Assembly: GCF_024655565.1 (NCBI RefSeq)
Contig: NZ_JANKOF010000011.1
Location: 1 to 64,000 of the forward strand
Length of the DNA: 64,000 bases
From: Nitratireductor sp. ZSWI3
GTDB taxonomy: Bacteria > Pseudomonadota > Alphaproteobacteria > Rhizobiales > Rhizobiaceae
Direction: 5' to 3'
The translations under genes were made by a program, and so were the position numbers. Under the pieces are notes generated by a model. The model searched no databases. It was not told the DNA's origin and worked only from the letters and a program-made list of their open reading frames with translations. Every line of letters starts with the position of its first letter. Position 1 is the stretch's first letter. Below are positions 1 through 8,723 of the stretch, in pieces.

Positions 1-7
1 GACGGCC

Positions 8-46
8 CCCTCTCCCCGCGAGCGGGGAGAGGGTAAGGGTGAGGGG
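8..46. repeat. RIME-like palindromic repeat, subtype A
   Basis: Two 12-base arms (CCCTCTCCCCGC and its complement, 8-19 and 22-33) surround a 2-base loop and are followed by TAAGGGTGAGGGG. The same unit recurs inverted at 25661-25699 and 29704-29742. It lies just before the first gene, outside coding sequence. The form resembles the RIME intergenic elements known from rhizobia; that family name is from memory. Confidence 0.75.
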
Positions 47-72
47 CGAGCGCAAACCGAGGGGCGGGCGCG

Positions 73-1356
73 ATGAATCTCCTGCGCGACAACGACCTTA
101 TCTTCGGACGGCTCCTCAAGATCGAGGAGCCGCATCTGATCGCACGTTACAACAAGGCGCTGGAGGCTTTCGGGCTCAAGCCGACCAGGCTCACATCCTT
201 CGAGATCGACCGCACGGGGTTCTCGCCGCAGGTCGCCGAGGAGCTTAAGGATGACCAGTATCTCGACCCGAACGGGGTCAACCGGCGCTTCATCATCCTG
301 ACGCCGGCGCAGATCGAGCTGCCCGTCGTCCACACCGCCTTTTCCAACACCTCGCAGCTCGTCTACGAGTTCATGACGGCCAATGCCCGCGCCATCAACG
401 CCATCACCATCAAGGATGTGGTCTATGGCGAGATCGAGGAGCAGGTGACGAAGGTGCGCGACATCGAGGACCTGCTCTCCATCGTTCAGGTGGAATTCAA
501 GGTCCTGTCGGCGGAGGACCTGCTCGGCAAGGCCGCCGAACTCGGCCGGCTCGCCGACCGCGTCAAGCACGAGCCGGAGGCCTGGCGCGACGACGCGCTG
601 CTCAACCGCATGGTGGCGCTCGCCGAGCAGACCGGCGACATCCGCGAGAACAGTCTGGTGCCGGAGCAGGTGGTGTTCCATCACAACGCCTACTGGACCA
701 GCCATTTCGGCGGCGTCTACATCTTCGCCGACCGCGACACGACGACCGTCATCGCCGACCCGGCAGCGCCCGGCTTCCGCCGCTCGCGGCCCTGGCAAGT
801 GAGCTATCTGTCGAAGGACGACCCGGCCCGCATCTTCCGCTTCCTGGCCGAGACCGGCCGCATCCAGCTGCCGCGCGCTTCCTGGGTGGAAGGCTCGGGC
901 TATCTCGTCCACCGTGCGGAAATGGTGCTGAGCGACCTCGTCCGCCGCGCCAATCCCGATCAGGATTTTTCCCGTATGGACCCGGTCTGGCTGCAGACCT
1001 GGACGCATCGCAACGCCGACCTCGTGACGCGCGACGGCGCCTTTCCCTTCCTCAACGCGGCGGTGCGCGAGATCGGCCAGTTCGGCCAGCTGAAGGTGGA
1101 GGAGGTGCCGCCGCATCTGCGCTTCCTCGTCACGCGTGCCGATCCCGGCCATCCGGATGCCTGGCTGACCAACCGGCTGATCTCCGACTTCGTCCCGTCG
1201 GACTTCATCGCGCGCTACGTCTTCAACAAGCAGGGCTTCTATCAGGATTACCAAGGCTATTCCGATGCCTGGCGCGAATATGTTGTGACACGTCTCAAAA
1301 CCACTTATCTCAGGGACAAACCGGCGCTGAGGCGGCGCCTCTACGGCCTAGATTGA
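73..1356 (+). CDS. DUF6638 family protein
   Basis: A 427-residue soluble-looking protein without signal peptide or membrane span. Its opening (MNLLRDNDLIFGRL) and the block GVNRRFI near residue 75 match what I recall of DUF6638, a family of unknown function found in alphaproteobacteria. The stop lies 10 bases before the GTG of the next gene, so the two are probably co-transcribed with the DUF2333 membrane protein and may act together at the membrane. The start is the first in-frame ATG and gives the family-like N-terminus; a GGGGCGGG stretch sits just upstream. I see no catalytic motif and assign no reaction. Confidence 0.75.
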   Translation: MNLLRDNDLIFGRLLKIEEPHLIARYNKALEAFGLKPTRLTSFEIDRTGFSPQVAEELKDDQYLDPNGVNRRFIILTPAQIELPVVHTAFSNTSQLVYEFMTANARAINAITIKDVVYGEIEEQVTKVRDIEDLLSIVQVEFKVLSAEDLLGKAAELGRLADRVKHEPEAWRDDALLNRMVALAEQTGDIRENSLVPEQVVFHHNAYWTSHFGGVYIFADRDTTTVIADPAAPGFRRSRPWQVSYLSKDDPARIFRFLAETGRIQLPRASWVEGSGYLVHRAEMVLSDLVRRANPDQDFSRMDPVWLQTWTHRNADLVTRDGAFPFLNAAVREIGQFGQLKVEEVPPHLRFLVTRADPGHPDAWLTNRLISDFVPSDFIARYVFNKQGFYQDYQGYSDAWREYVVTRLKTTYLRDKPALRRRLYGLD

Positions 1357-1366
1357 GGGGGCTCCC

Positions 1367-2491
1367 GTGCTCGATCCCATCGTTGACTTCTTCACCCGTG
1401 TCTTTCACTGGATCGGGCGGGGCATAGGGCTGGTCATCGCCTGGATCCTGTGGCCGTTCCTGGCCGTCGGCCGCTGGTACACGCGGCGCGGCTGGATCAT
1501 TCGCGGCAGCGTCGGGCTGGTGGTGCTGCTGATCGTCGGCTTCTACGCCTATTTCTTCTGGCAGACGCAGGTCTGGAACGGGTTCGACCCCGATTACGTG
1601 AAGAAATACGGGCTGGAGGCGCGCGGCGTTTCCGCCGGCGAGCAGACGGCGGGCACGCAAGGCGGCGAGACACGCACCTGCGGCCGTTCGGCGATCGTCG
1701 ACGTGACGGCGGACCTTGCCGATTTCAACGTCAACCAGAACGCATGGATTTCCTCCATGCTGCTTTACAAGCTCGGCCTGTTCTTCGTCCTCGACTGGGA
1801 CGATACGCCCTTCTTCGACAACAAGGCCTCCTTTCAGCGCGGCGTCAATCAGGCCGTCCGGCGCAGCGCCATCGAACTCGTCGATGCGCTCGGCCGCGTG
1901 CGCGGCACCTCGCAGATCGACCGCGACCTGCAGAACGCGCGCGGCGCCATCACCTTCGACGAGGAGACCTGGTATTTCGGCCTGAGCCCGTTCGGCCCGA
2001 AGACGCCGACGCCGAGCTTCTACCGCGCCGCCATCCGGGACCTGCGCAAGTTCAACGACCGGCTCGAAAGCTGCGAAGCGGTCTTCGACGCGCGCGCCGA
2101 CAACCTGATCCAGTTCCTCGACCGCATCGCCAGCGACCTCGGTTCCACCTCGGATCTGCTGCGGCAGCGCTCGGAAAACTACAATTCAGGCTGGTTCGAC
2201 ACCCGCGCCGACGACCGCTTCTGGTTCGCCTATGGCCAGCTCTACGCCTATTACGGGCTCCTGAAGGCCGCCGGTGCCGACTTCGAGGATGTCGTCGCGC
2301 AGCGCTCGCTGGGGTCGCTCTGGAGGACGACCGACGAGCAGTTCCGCGCCGCGTTGAACATCACGCCCTTCATCATCTCGAACGGCCGCGAGGATGGCTG
2401 GATCATGCCGACCCATCTGGCGACGATGGGCTTCTACATCCTGCGCGCCCGCTCCAACCTGGTCGAGCTCCGGCAGGTGCTGGACCGGTGA
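1367..2491 (+). CDS. DUF2333 family membrane protein
   Basis: A 374-residue protein with two hydrophobic N-terminal stretches (about residues 17-33 and 45-65, the second containing VVLLIVGFYAYFFW) and a long hydrophilic remainder, so most of it probably lies in the periplasm. The region around GRSAIVDVTADLADFNVNQN and the C-terminal half fit DUF2333, whose function is unknown. It starts with GTG, 10 bases after the stop of the DUF6638 gene, which argues for one operon. Length is normal for the family. No enzymatic motif is visible. Confidence 0.8.
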   Translation: MLDPIVDFFTRVFHWIGRGIGLVIAWILWPFLAVGRWYTRRGWIIRGSVGLVVLLIVGFYAYFFWQTQVWNGFDPDYVKKYGLEARGVSAGEQTAGTQGGETRTCGRSAIVDVTADLADFNVNQNAWISSMLLYKLGLFFVLDWDDTPFFDNKASFQRGVNQAVRRSAIELVDALGRVRGTSQIDRDLQNARGAITFDEETWYFGLSPFGPKTPTPSFYRAAIRDLRKFNDRLESCEAVFDARADNLIQFLDRIASDLGSTSDLLRQRSENYNSGWFDTRADDRFWFAYGQLYAYYGLLKAAGADFEDVVAQRSLGSLWRTTDEQFRAALNITPFIISNGREDGWIMPTHLATMGFYILRARSNLVELRQVLDR

Positions 2492-2656
2492 TCGCCGGTT
2501 AATCGCCGGAAGCTTCGGCGGCGTCACCGCGCCGCTCGCCATAGTGTGGTCTTCAATTTCCGCATCTTCTTTGAAAACCGGTAGTGTTTCCCGGGAGTTC
2601 CGCTCGGGGATCGATCTTTGCCCATTTCGGATCACCCGTTTTCAAGGACCGTTTTC

Positions 2657-3820
2657 ATGCTCATCACGATCGCGATCTCAAATTATCGTTCTATTCACGA
2701 TCTCGTGCTGCCGCTCGGCCGCCTGAATGTGATCTCCGGAGCCAACGGGAGTGGCAAGTCCAGCGTCTACAAGGCGATCCGTCTCCTTGCCGAGACGGCG
2801 CAGGGTGGGGTCATCGCTTCGCTTGCGCGGGAAGGCGGTCTGCGCTCGACCTTATGGGCCGGGCCGGAGAGACTTTCGGCCGGCATGAAGGCCGGACATC
2901 AACCGGTTCAGGGCACGCTGCGGCGCAATTCCGTCAGCCTGAGGCTGGGATTTGCCGACGAGGATTATGGTTATGCCATCGATCTCGGTTTGGCGGCACC
3001 ATCGCCCAGCATGTTTGCGCTGGATCCGGAGATCAAGGCGGAGGCAGTTTGGGCCGGCGAAGCTTTATCGGCACGCAATGTGTTCGCCCAGCGCAATGGA
3101 CCGCATGTCAGTATTCTCGACGAAAGCGGCAAGCGAACCTCGGTCCTCAAGAACCTCCCGTCGTTCGACAGCATGATGACGCATGCTGCGGATCCAAGGA
3201 ATGCGATGGAGCTTCTGATCCTGCGCGACCGGATGCGCGGCTGGCGCTTCTATGATCATTTTCGCACGGATCCGGAGGCGGCGGCGCGACGAGCGCAGAT
3301 TGGCACGCGCACCCCCGTTCTTGCCTCCGACGGTTCGGATCTGGCGGCCGCTCTACGGACCATCATCGAGATCGGCGATGACGCCGGTCTCGCGCAGGCC
3401 GTCGACGATGCGTTTCCCGGCAGTACCGTCGAAATCGCCGTAAACGATGGCGCCTTTGAGGTGCAGATGCGCCAGCCGGGCCTCTTGCGGCCCCTGCGCG
3501 CGGCTGAATTTTCCGACGGAACGCTGCGCTACCTGCTCCTTATCGCGGCCCTCATGTCGCCGCGCCCGCCATCCCTGCTGGTCCTGAACGAGCCGGAGAC
3601 GAGCCTGCACCCCGATTTGATCGACCCGTTGGCGCGGCTTCTGGCGCGAATTTCCCACGCCTCGCAGCTTATCGTCGTGACCCATTCACAGCCATTGGTC
3701 GCCGCGCTCGAGACGATCAACGGGGCCATGTCCTTCACGCTCGCCAAGAGACTCGGCGAGACAATCGTTCTGCAGGAGCACCAGCCGCCGGCCTGGTCCT
3801 GGCCCGCTCGTGGGCGGTAG
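2657..3820 (+). CDS. AAA family ATPase (AAA_21/RecF-OLD-like), stand-alone
   Basis: A 387-residue ATPase. Visible motifs: opening strand ITIAISNYRSI, Walker A GANGSGKSS (about residues 28-36), an ABC-type signature region with SDGTLRYLLLIAAL (near 275), Walker B LLVLNEPETSLHPDL (near 305) and an H-loop LIVVTHSQ (near 335). This is the SMC/RecF-type split ATPase found in OLD and related proteins, but it ends about 50 residues after the H-loop and carries no TOPRIM nuclease domain. ATG 2657 is chosen over an upstream in-frame start at 2618 because AAGGA lies 8 bases before it. No partner gene is adjacent: DUF2333 is upstream, fhs downstream. Role unknown. Confidence 0.8.
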   Translation: MLITIAISNYRSIHDLVLPLGRLNVISGANGSGKSSVYKAIRLLAETAQGGVIASLAREGGLRSTLWAGPERLSAGMKAGHQPVQGTLRRNSVSLRLGFADEDYGYAIDLGLAAPSPSMFALDPEIKAEAVWAGEALSARNVFAQRNGPHVSILDESGKRTSVLKNLPSFDSMMTHAADPRNAMELLILRDRMRGWRFYDHFRTDPEAAARRAQIGTRTPVLASDGSDLAAALRTIIEIGDDAGLAQAVDDAFPGSTVEIAVNDGAFEVQMRQPGLLRPLRAAEFSDGTLRYLLLIAALMSPRPPSLLVLNEPETSLHPDLIDPLARLLARISHASQLIVVTHSQPLVAALETINGAMSFTLAKRLGETIVLQEHQPPAWSWPARGR

Positions 3821-3922
3821 CTGTCGCATTTCACGCATTCAGCGCCTCTTTTGCGACGGTGGAAGGCGGTATTTCGCGGCTTTATGCCATGCGGAACCTG
3901 TTCGGGAGAGGAAGTCATCGTC

Positions 3923-5602
3923 ATGGCCGAAGTGAAGTCCGACATCGAGATCGCGCGGGCGGCGAAGAAAAAGCCGATCCAGGAAATCGGCGCGAAGCTC
4001 GGCATTCCGTCCGAGCACCTTTTGCCCTACGGGCACGACAAGGCGAAGATTTCGGCGGAATTCATCGCCGAGGCGCGCCGCAATCGCGACGGCAAGCTGA
4101 TCCTCGTCACCGCGATCAACCCGACGCCGGCCGGTGAGGGCAAGACCACCACCACCGTCGGCCTTGGCGACGGGCTCAACCGGATCGGCAAGAAGGCCAT
4201 GATCTGCATCCGCGAGGCCTCGCTCGGCCCCTGCTTCGGCGTCAAGGGCGGCGCGGCCGGCGGCGGTTATGCGCAGGTGGTGCCGATGGAGGACATGAAC
4301 CTCCACTTCACCGGCGATTTCCACGCCATCACCTCGGCGCACAACCTTCTCTCCGCGCTCATCGACAATCACATCTACTGGGGCAACGCGCAGGAGATCG
4401 ACACGCGCCGCGTCACTTGGCGGCGGGTGATGGACATGAACGATCGTGCGCTCCGGCAGATCGTCTGCTCGCTCGGCGGCGTCGCCAACGGCTTTCCGCG
4501 CGAGGCGGGTTTCGACATCACCGTTGCTTCGGAGGTGATGGCCATCCTGTGCCTGGCGACGGATCTGAAGGATCTCGAAAAGCGGCTGGGCGACATCATC
4601 ATCGGCTACCGGCGCGACAAGAGCCCGGTCTATGCGCGCGACATCAAGGCCGACGGCGCGATGACGGTGCTTCTCAAGGATGCGCTGCAGCCCAACCTGG
4701 TGCAGACGCTGGAGAACAATCCCGCCTTCGTCCATGGCGGGCCGTTCGCCAACATCGCCCATGGCTGCAATTCGGCGATGGCCACCTCCACCGCCCTGAA
4801 GCTGGCCGACTATGTGGTGACGGAGGCCGGCTTCGGCGCCGATCTCGGGGCAGAGAAGTTCTTCGACATCAAGTGCCGCAAGGCGGGGCTGAAGCCGGCC
4901 GCGGCCGTCATCGTCGCCACGGTCAGGGCGCTGAAGATGAACGGCGGCGTGAAGAAGGAGGATCTCGGCACCGAGAACATCGATGCCGTCAAACATGGCT
5001 GTGCGAATCTCGGGCGCCATATCGAGAACGTGAAGCAGTTCGGCGTGCCGGCCATCGTCGCGATCAATCATTTCCACACCGACACGGAGGCGGAGATCGA
5101 GGCGGTCAAGGCCTATGTCGCCGCCCAGGGCGAGGAGGCGGTGCTGTGCCGGCATTGGGCCGAGGGATCGGCCGGCGTCGAGGAACTGGCGCACAAGGTG
5201 GTGGCGCTGGCCGAAAGCGGCGCCTCGCAATTCGCGCCGCTCTACGCCGACGACATGCCGCTATTCGAGAAGATCGACACCATCGTCAAGCGCATCTATC
5301 GCGGCTCGGAGGCGATCGCCGATAAGTCGGTGCGCAGCCAGCTCCGGCAGTGGGAGGAACAGGGCTACGGCCATCTGCCGGTGTGCATGGCCAAGACGCA
5401 GTATTCCTTCTCCACCGATCCCAACCTGCGCGGTGCACCGACGGGGCACGTGGTGCCGGTGCGCGAGGTGCGCCTGTCGGCCGGCGCCGGCTTCGTGGTC
5501 GCCATCTGCGGCGAGATCATGACCATGCCCGGCCTGCCGAAAGTGCCGTCGTCGGAGCGGATTTTCCTCAATGATGACGGGCTGATCGAAGGATTGTCTT
5601 AA
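3923..5602 (+). CDS. fhs: Formate--tetrahydrofolate ligase
   Basis: Makes 10-formyltetrahydrofolate from formate, THF and ATP, feeding one-carbon metabolism in the cytosol. The 559-residue length is standard. The P-loop-like ATP site [12 protein letters not shown] lies near residue 69, followed by [25 protein letters not shown] and the conserved [10 protein letters not shown] region, all typical of the family. ATG 3923 is used because GGGAGAGGAAG sits directly upstream and the product then begins [11 protein letters not shown]; an earlier in-frame ATG at 3851 would add an atypical tail. It is monocistronic, convergent with the multicopper oxidase and separated from it by a strong hairpin. Confidence 0.97.
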   Translation: MAEVKSDIEIARAAKKKPIQEIGAKLGIPSEHLLPYGHDKAKISAEFIAEARRNRDGKLILVTAINPTPAGEGKTTTTVGLGDGLNRIGKKAMICIREASLGPCFGVKGGAAGGGYAQVVPMEDMNLHFTGDFHAITSAHNLLSALIDNHIYWGNAQEIDTRRVTWRRVMDMNDRALRQIVCSLGGVANGFPREAGFDITVASEVMAILCLATDLKDLEKRLGDIIIGYRRDKSPVYARDIKADGAMTVLLKDALQPNLVQTLENNPAFVHGGPFANIAHGCNSAMATSTALKLADYVVTEAGFGADLGAEKFFDIKCRKAGLKPAAAVIVATVRALKMNGGVKKEDLGTENIDAVKHGCANLGRHIENVKQFGVPAIVAINHFHTDTEAEIEAVKAYVAAQGEEAVLCRHWAEGSAGVEELAHKVVALAESGASQFAPLYADDMPLFEKIDTIVKRIYRGSEAIADKSVRSQLRQWEEQGYGHLPVCMAKTQYSFSTDPNLRGAPTGHVVPVREVRLSAGAGFVVAICGEIMTMPGLPKVPSSERIFLNDDGLIEGLS

Positions 5603-5621
5603 AAGCGGAGTCATCCCGATC

Positions 5622-5650
5622 GCTGCGCCGGCAAAGACCGCCGGCGCAGC
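5622..5650. terminator. Bidirectional hairpin terminator between fhs and the multicopper oxidase
   Basis: A perfect 11-base-pair stem (GCTGCGCCGGC / GCCGGCGCAGC, 5622-5632 and 5640-5650) with a 7-base loop lies in the 56 bases between two convergent stops. There is only a short T run on either side, so it may work with weak U-tails or as a 3' end protector. Confidence 0.65.
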
Positions 5651-5658
5651 TTCGATCG

Positions 5659-7101
5659 TCAGGCCGCGACGGAGAATTCCGTCATCATGCCTGTTTCCAG
5701 ATGCAGCATGTGGTGGCAGTGGAACATCCAGCGCGCCGCCTCGCCCGCGTCGACGGCGATGGTGATCATGGCCATGGGAGGCACGTGGACCGTATCGCGG
5801 ATCGCCCCGGAAAAGCGCCGCCCGTTGATCGCCACCACCTGGAAGCTGTGGCCATGCAGGTGCATCGGGTGCGCCATCATCGACATGTTGTGCAGGGCGA
5901 TCTCGAAGCGCTCGCCGCTTCGTGCGGCGATCGGCGCATGCTCGCCCCAGGTGCGGCCGTCGATGGTCCACAGATAGGGCTCCATTCCGCCGCCGAGCAT
6001 CACCATCCGGCCGTTGACGGCAGGTCGTGAAGGGAGCGGGGCGAGGGCGCTGAGGCGTGCCTCCTGCTCGAGACCGAAGGCAGGCGCTTCGTCCTCTCCC
6101 ATCTCCCCGATGCGCTTCACCTCAGCTCCGGGCGTTGCCAGGACCAGCCCGGTCCGTTCGCGCGCGCCCTCGCGCAGCGCCAGGATCGGGAAGGCGCCGC
6201 CGGCGGACGGCAGCCGCAGGACGATGTCGAGACGCTGGGCCATGGCGAGGCCGAACCGGCGCCCCTTCAACGGCGCGACCGGATGGCCGTCGACCGCCAC
6301 CAGTTCGGCATCGAGGGCGCCGCTGTCGATCCAGTAGACCGTGGCCGACGACGCATTGACGATGCGCAGCAGCACCTCGCCGCCGCGCTCGACGGTCACC
6401 ACCTCGGGATCGGCGAGCGTGCGGTCGTTGGCGAGATAGGCGTCGAACTCGACGTCGTTGAGGTCCATCTGCATGGCGCCGTGATTCATGCCGCCCATGC
6501 CGCCCATGCCGTTCATACCGCCCATGCCCGGCATCATACCCATGCCGGAGCCGTGCCCGGCTCCGCCGGCGCCCAATCGGTCGAGCAATTCGGCAAGCGG
6601 GGTGAAGGTGAAGTCGTGGAGAAACAGCACCGCCTCCTGGCGGTCGGCCTTCTTGTCCTCCTCGCTGCGCACGATCAGGGGAGCGGCCAGGAGCTGCATC
6701 TCCTGCGCCGGGATATGGGCATGCATCCAGTGCGTGCCGGCAAGCGGCGTAAAATCGTAGTCGCGGCTCTCGCCGGGTTTGAGTTTCGGCATCGGCATGT
6801 CCGGAACCCCGTCCTGCCGGTTCGGTGGGATCTGGCCGTGCCAGTGGATCAGCGTTTCCTCGGCAAGCTTGTTTTCCAACGTAAGGCTGAAGCGTTCGCC
6901 GGGCTCGAGCACGAGACCCTGCCCGCCTTGCTGGTTGGCGATGCCGAACACGGTGGCCGGCTTGCCTTTGATGTCGAGCGTGCGGGTGGTCGCAACGAGC
7001 TTTCGTTGCGAGGCGGCGTGGGTGACCGGCGGAAGGGCCGCAGCCACGGTGAATGCCGCACTTCCGGCCAGGAAGCCGCGACGGGTGATGATGGAGTGCA
7101 T
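5659..7101 (-). CDS. Multicopper oxidase, Tat-exported (CueO/CopA-like)
   Basis: A 480-residue three-cupredoxin oxidase, probably periplasmic Cu(I) oxidase or copper tolerance factor. It begins with a Tat signal (MHSIITRRGFLAGSAAF). Copper ligand motifs are all present: HWHG (86-89), WMHAH (125-129), HPMHLHGH (411-418) and HCHHMLHLETGMM near the C-terminus. A Met/Gly/His-rich insert (about 215-250, with GMGGMNGMGGMGGMNHG) resembles the copper-binding loop of CueO and CopA. The start at 7101 has AGGAG six bases upstream; a long in-frame extension past it is rejected. It lies 97 bases after a small Cys/His-rich exported protein on the same strand, which suggests a copper-stress pair. Confidence 0.92.
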   Translation of the reverse strand: MHSIITRRGFLAGSAAFTVAAALPPVTHAASQRKLVATTRTLDIKGKPATVFGIANQQGGQGLVLEPGERFSLTLENKLAEETLIHWHGQIPPNRQDGVPDMPMPKLKPGESRDYDFTPLAGTHWMHAHIPAQEMQLLAAPLIVRSEEDKKADRQEAVLFLHDFTFTPLAELLDRLGAGGAGHGSGMGMMPGMGGMNGMGGMGGMNHGAMQMDLNDVEFDAYLANDRTLADPEVVTVERGGEVLLRIVNASSATVYWIDSGALDAELVAVDGHPVAPLKGRRFGLAMAQRLDIVLRLPSAGGAFPILALREGARERTGLVLATPGAEVKRIGEMGEDEAPAFGLEQEARLSALAPLPSRPAVNGRMVMLGGGMEPYLWTIDGRTWGEHAPIAARSGERFEIALHNMSMMAHPMHLHGHSFQVVAINGRRFSGAIRDTVHVPPMAMITIAVDAGEAARWMFHCHHMLHLETGMMTEFSVAA

Positions 7102-7198
7102 AGGTTTCTCCTGAAGCAATGGTCGTGAAACCCGTGGATGCCGGGCGCGAAAACGCGCTTTCGCGGATGCCGGACGGCCGTGGGTGATGGACGTGCGT

Positions 7199-7519
7199 TC
7201 AGGCGAGGAGGCGGGGCGGCGGCGTTTGCGGTCTGAGGTGCCAGCCGGAATGCGGCTGGTCGGCGATCGCCAGGACCCTTGGTGCATTCGGCCGCCAATG
7301 CGTGGCGGCGGCTTCGCTGCTGAACGGGGTGGCGACGCAGTCGGCGGCGCAGCGCATCGCCGTGTGAGCCTTACAGTCGCAGTCCTTGGCATGGGCACCG
7401 TGGGCGCTGCAATCCGTCATCTGGCCCATGGCGGCCATCGTCGCCGCATGGCCGGGCGCTCCGGCAAAAGCCAGGGCAAGCAGGATCAGAAGTGCGAGAT
7501 GCCGAAACGGCGTTTTCAT
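7199..7519 (-). CDS. Small exported Cys/His-rich protein, probably copper-related
   Basis: A 106-residue protein with an N-terminal signal peptide (MKTPFRHLALLILLALAFAGAPGHA) starting at residue 1, here given only in part: MKTPFRHLALLILL..., cleavage expected after GHA. The mature part has a Met/Cys/His cluster (CSAHGAHAKDCDCKAHTAMRC contains five Cys and three His over about 21 residues) suited to soft-metal binding. It precedes the multicopper oxidase by 97 bases on the same strand, so a copper role is inferred from context. I do not recognise the family. The start chosen is the Met directly before the signal peptide; its Shine-Dalgarno is weak and a 12-base-pair hairpin lies 13 bases upstream. 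Confidence 0.6.
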   Translation of the reverse strand: MKTPFRHLALLILLALAFAGAPGHAATMAAMGQMTDCSAHGAHAKDCDCKAHTAMRCAADCVATPFSSEAAATHWRPNAPRVLAIADQPHSGWHLRPQTPPPRLLA

Positions 7520-7531
7520 TGCGGGTCCGAA

Positions 7532-7561
7532 AGGCTCACCAGACATCGCTCTGGTGAGCCT
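7532..7561 (-). promoter_or_regulatory. Perfect inverted repeat before the copper-related pair
   Basis: AGGCTCACCAGA and its exact complement (7532-7543 and 7550-7561) with a 6-base spacer, ending 13 bases before the start codon of the small Cys/His-rich gene. On the minus strand the 3' arm is followed by TTT, so it could be the terminator of the GreA-like gene upstream, an operator, or a 5' hairpin that hides the ribosome site. It does not match the CueR or CsoR consensus known to me. Confidence 0.5.
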
Positions 7562-7639
7562 ACTATGCGGCCGGATCAAGGCCCGCGCCAGAGAAATCCC
7601 TCGCGGGCCGTCTGCACGCCTGTTTTCGTGGGCGGCAGG

Positions 7640-8164
7640 TCAGGCAGCGCTCGGGCCGGGATCCTCGCCGCCGCCCCGCTCGCGTGGCAGCGGAGGCGGG
7701 ATCGCGTCGGCGTCATGCACCAGGCGCAGGGCAGGGCGCATCCTCACCCGCTCGGCAGCCGAACGCCCGGCCCGCTCGGGCTGATAGAGGACTGCCTCAA
7801 GGGTGATGCGCTCGGCGAGGCCGGCGCCGCGCTGCGGCAGGGTGATCGCTTCTCCCTCGCGCAGGCCGAGCAGCGCCAGCCCGCGCAGCGTGTTCAGCGG
7901 CAGGGCCAGTCCCACCATGGCTTGCGTCGCATCGCGGGTGATGATGCGCGTTGCCGGTGCATTGCCGCCGACGCGATAGCGCACGCGGCTGTTCAGCGTC
8001 GCCGCGTCGGGTGGCACGTCGTCGTGAAAGACCACCGCTGCGCTGGCGAGCTTGTGGCGCAGCAGCGCGGCGAGAGACTGGTCAAGCTCCGTCCGCTGTT
8101 CGTGAAGAATCTCAAGGATCGCGAAATCCCTGGTGGTGAGGATGCATCCCTTCCGGGTCCACAT
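7640..8164 (-). CDS. GreA/GreB C-terminal domain protein (Rnk-like)
   Basis: A 174-residue protein. Residues about 40-135 fit the GreA/GreB C-terminal FKBP-like domain used by Rnk to bind in the RNA polymerase secondary channel; the stretch VGLALPLNTLRGLALLGLREG (in part) matches the usual 'TPLGxALLGxxxGD' turn. There is no long GreA coiled-coil at the N-terminus, so it is probably an Rnk-type regulator rather than a cleavage factor. The C-terminal 35 residues are Pro/Arg/Gly-rich and look disordered. CGGAG six bases before ATG 8164 supports the start. A second, clearer Rnk homologue lies 151 bases upstream on the same strand. Confidence 0.7.
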   Translation of the reverse strand: MWTRKGCILTTRDFAILEILHEQRTELDQSLAALLRHKLASAAVVFHDDVPPDAATLNSRVRYRVGGNAPATRIITRDATQAMVGLALPLNTLRGLALLGLREGEAITLPQRGAGLAERITLEAVLYQPERAGRSAAERVRMRPALRLVHDADAIPPPLPRERGGGEDPGPSAA

Positions 8165-8219
8165 GGCAATCTCCGTTGGCGCGCCGGCATGCCGGTCGCC
8201 GTGTCTGTTCGGGAAGAGG

Positions 8220-8253
8220 AACCCCTGCGCTGGGCGTTTCCGGCGCAGGGGTT
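8220..8253 (-). terminator. Hairpin after the rnk gene
   Basis: AACCCCTGCGC (8220-8230) pairs perfectly with GCGCAGGGGTT (8243-8253), with a 12-base loop. It lies 62 bases beyond the rnk stop on that strand. The tail on the minus strand is CCTCTT, not a proper U-run, so termination is likely but not certain. Confidence 0.45.
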
Positions 8254-8315
8254 AAGCTCCCGTCAGGAGATGCCCCGTGAAGAACAGGAGATGCGGGTGG
8301 TGCATGGCTTCCGGC

Positions 8316-8723
8316 TCAGGCGCTCTCGGCCGGCTGCTTCACTTCGAGCACGGTCAGCTGGTGGGTGCGCCCGTTGCGCGCCGTCCAGTGGATCGACTGG
8401 CCTTCCTTGAGGCCGATCAGCGCCGTGCCGACCGGCGTCGTGATGGAAATCCGCCCCTTCTCGATGTCTGCATCGCCGGGATAGACCAGCGTTACGGTCT
8501 TCTTCTCGCCCTCGTCGGCGGTGTAGGTCAGCGTGGAGCCCATGCGCACGATCGTCCGTGCCAGCGCGTCATCGCGCACGACGCGGGCCCGGTCGAGCTC
8601 GGCCATCATGGTTTCCGACATTTCGGGGTTGCGATCCTCCAGGGCGGCTGCGAGACCGGTCAGGCGCTCGTAGTCGGTTTCGGAAATCGTGATGCTCGGC
8701 TTGCGCCCGGTCTTGTGCTGCAT
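8316..8723 (-). CDS. rnk: Regulator of nucleoside diphosphate kinase family (Rnk)
   Basis: A 135-residue protein of the normal Rnk length: short N-terminal helical part (ITISETDYERLTGLAAALED) followed by a GreA/GreB-like C-terminal domain with VRMGSTLTYT, TLVYPGDADIEKGRISI and the signature TPVGTALIGLKEGQSI. Rnk binds RNA polymerase near the secondary channel and modulates transcription. The Met at 8723 gives the standard N-terminus; no strong Shine-Dalgarno is visible there, and the upstream in-frame extension is Arg/Ser-rich and unlikely to be translated. It is followed at a distance of 151 bases by a second GreA-domain gene. Confidence 0.85.
   Translation of the reverse strand: MQHKTGRKPSITISETDYERLTGLAAALEDRNPEMSETMMAELDRARVVRDDALARTIVRMGSTLTYTADEGEKKTVTLVYPGDADIEKGRISITTPVGTALIGLKEGQSIHWTARNGRTHQLTVLEVKQPAESA

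Noticed and set aside
2657-3820. Calling the AAA ATPase a Gabija, retron or OLD defence gene
   Set aside because: No TOPRIM, helicase, reverse transcriptase or other effector in the protein or next to it.
3839-5230. 463-codon open frame antisense to fhs
   Set aside because: It lies wholly opposite a clear housekeeping gene; the protein is Arg/His/Leu-rich without domains. A by-product of GC-rich codon third positions.
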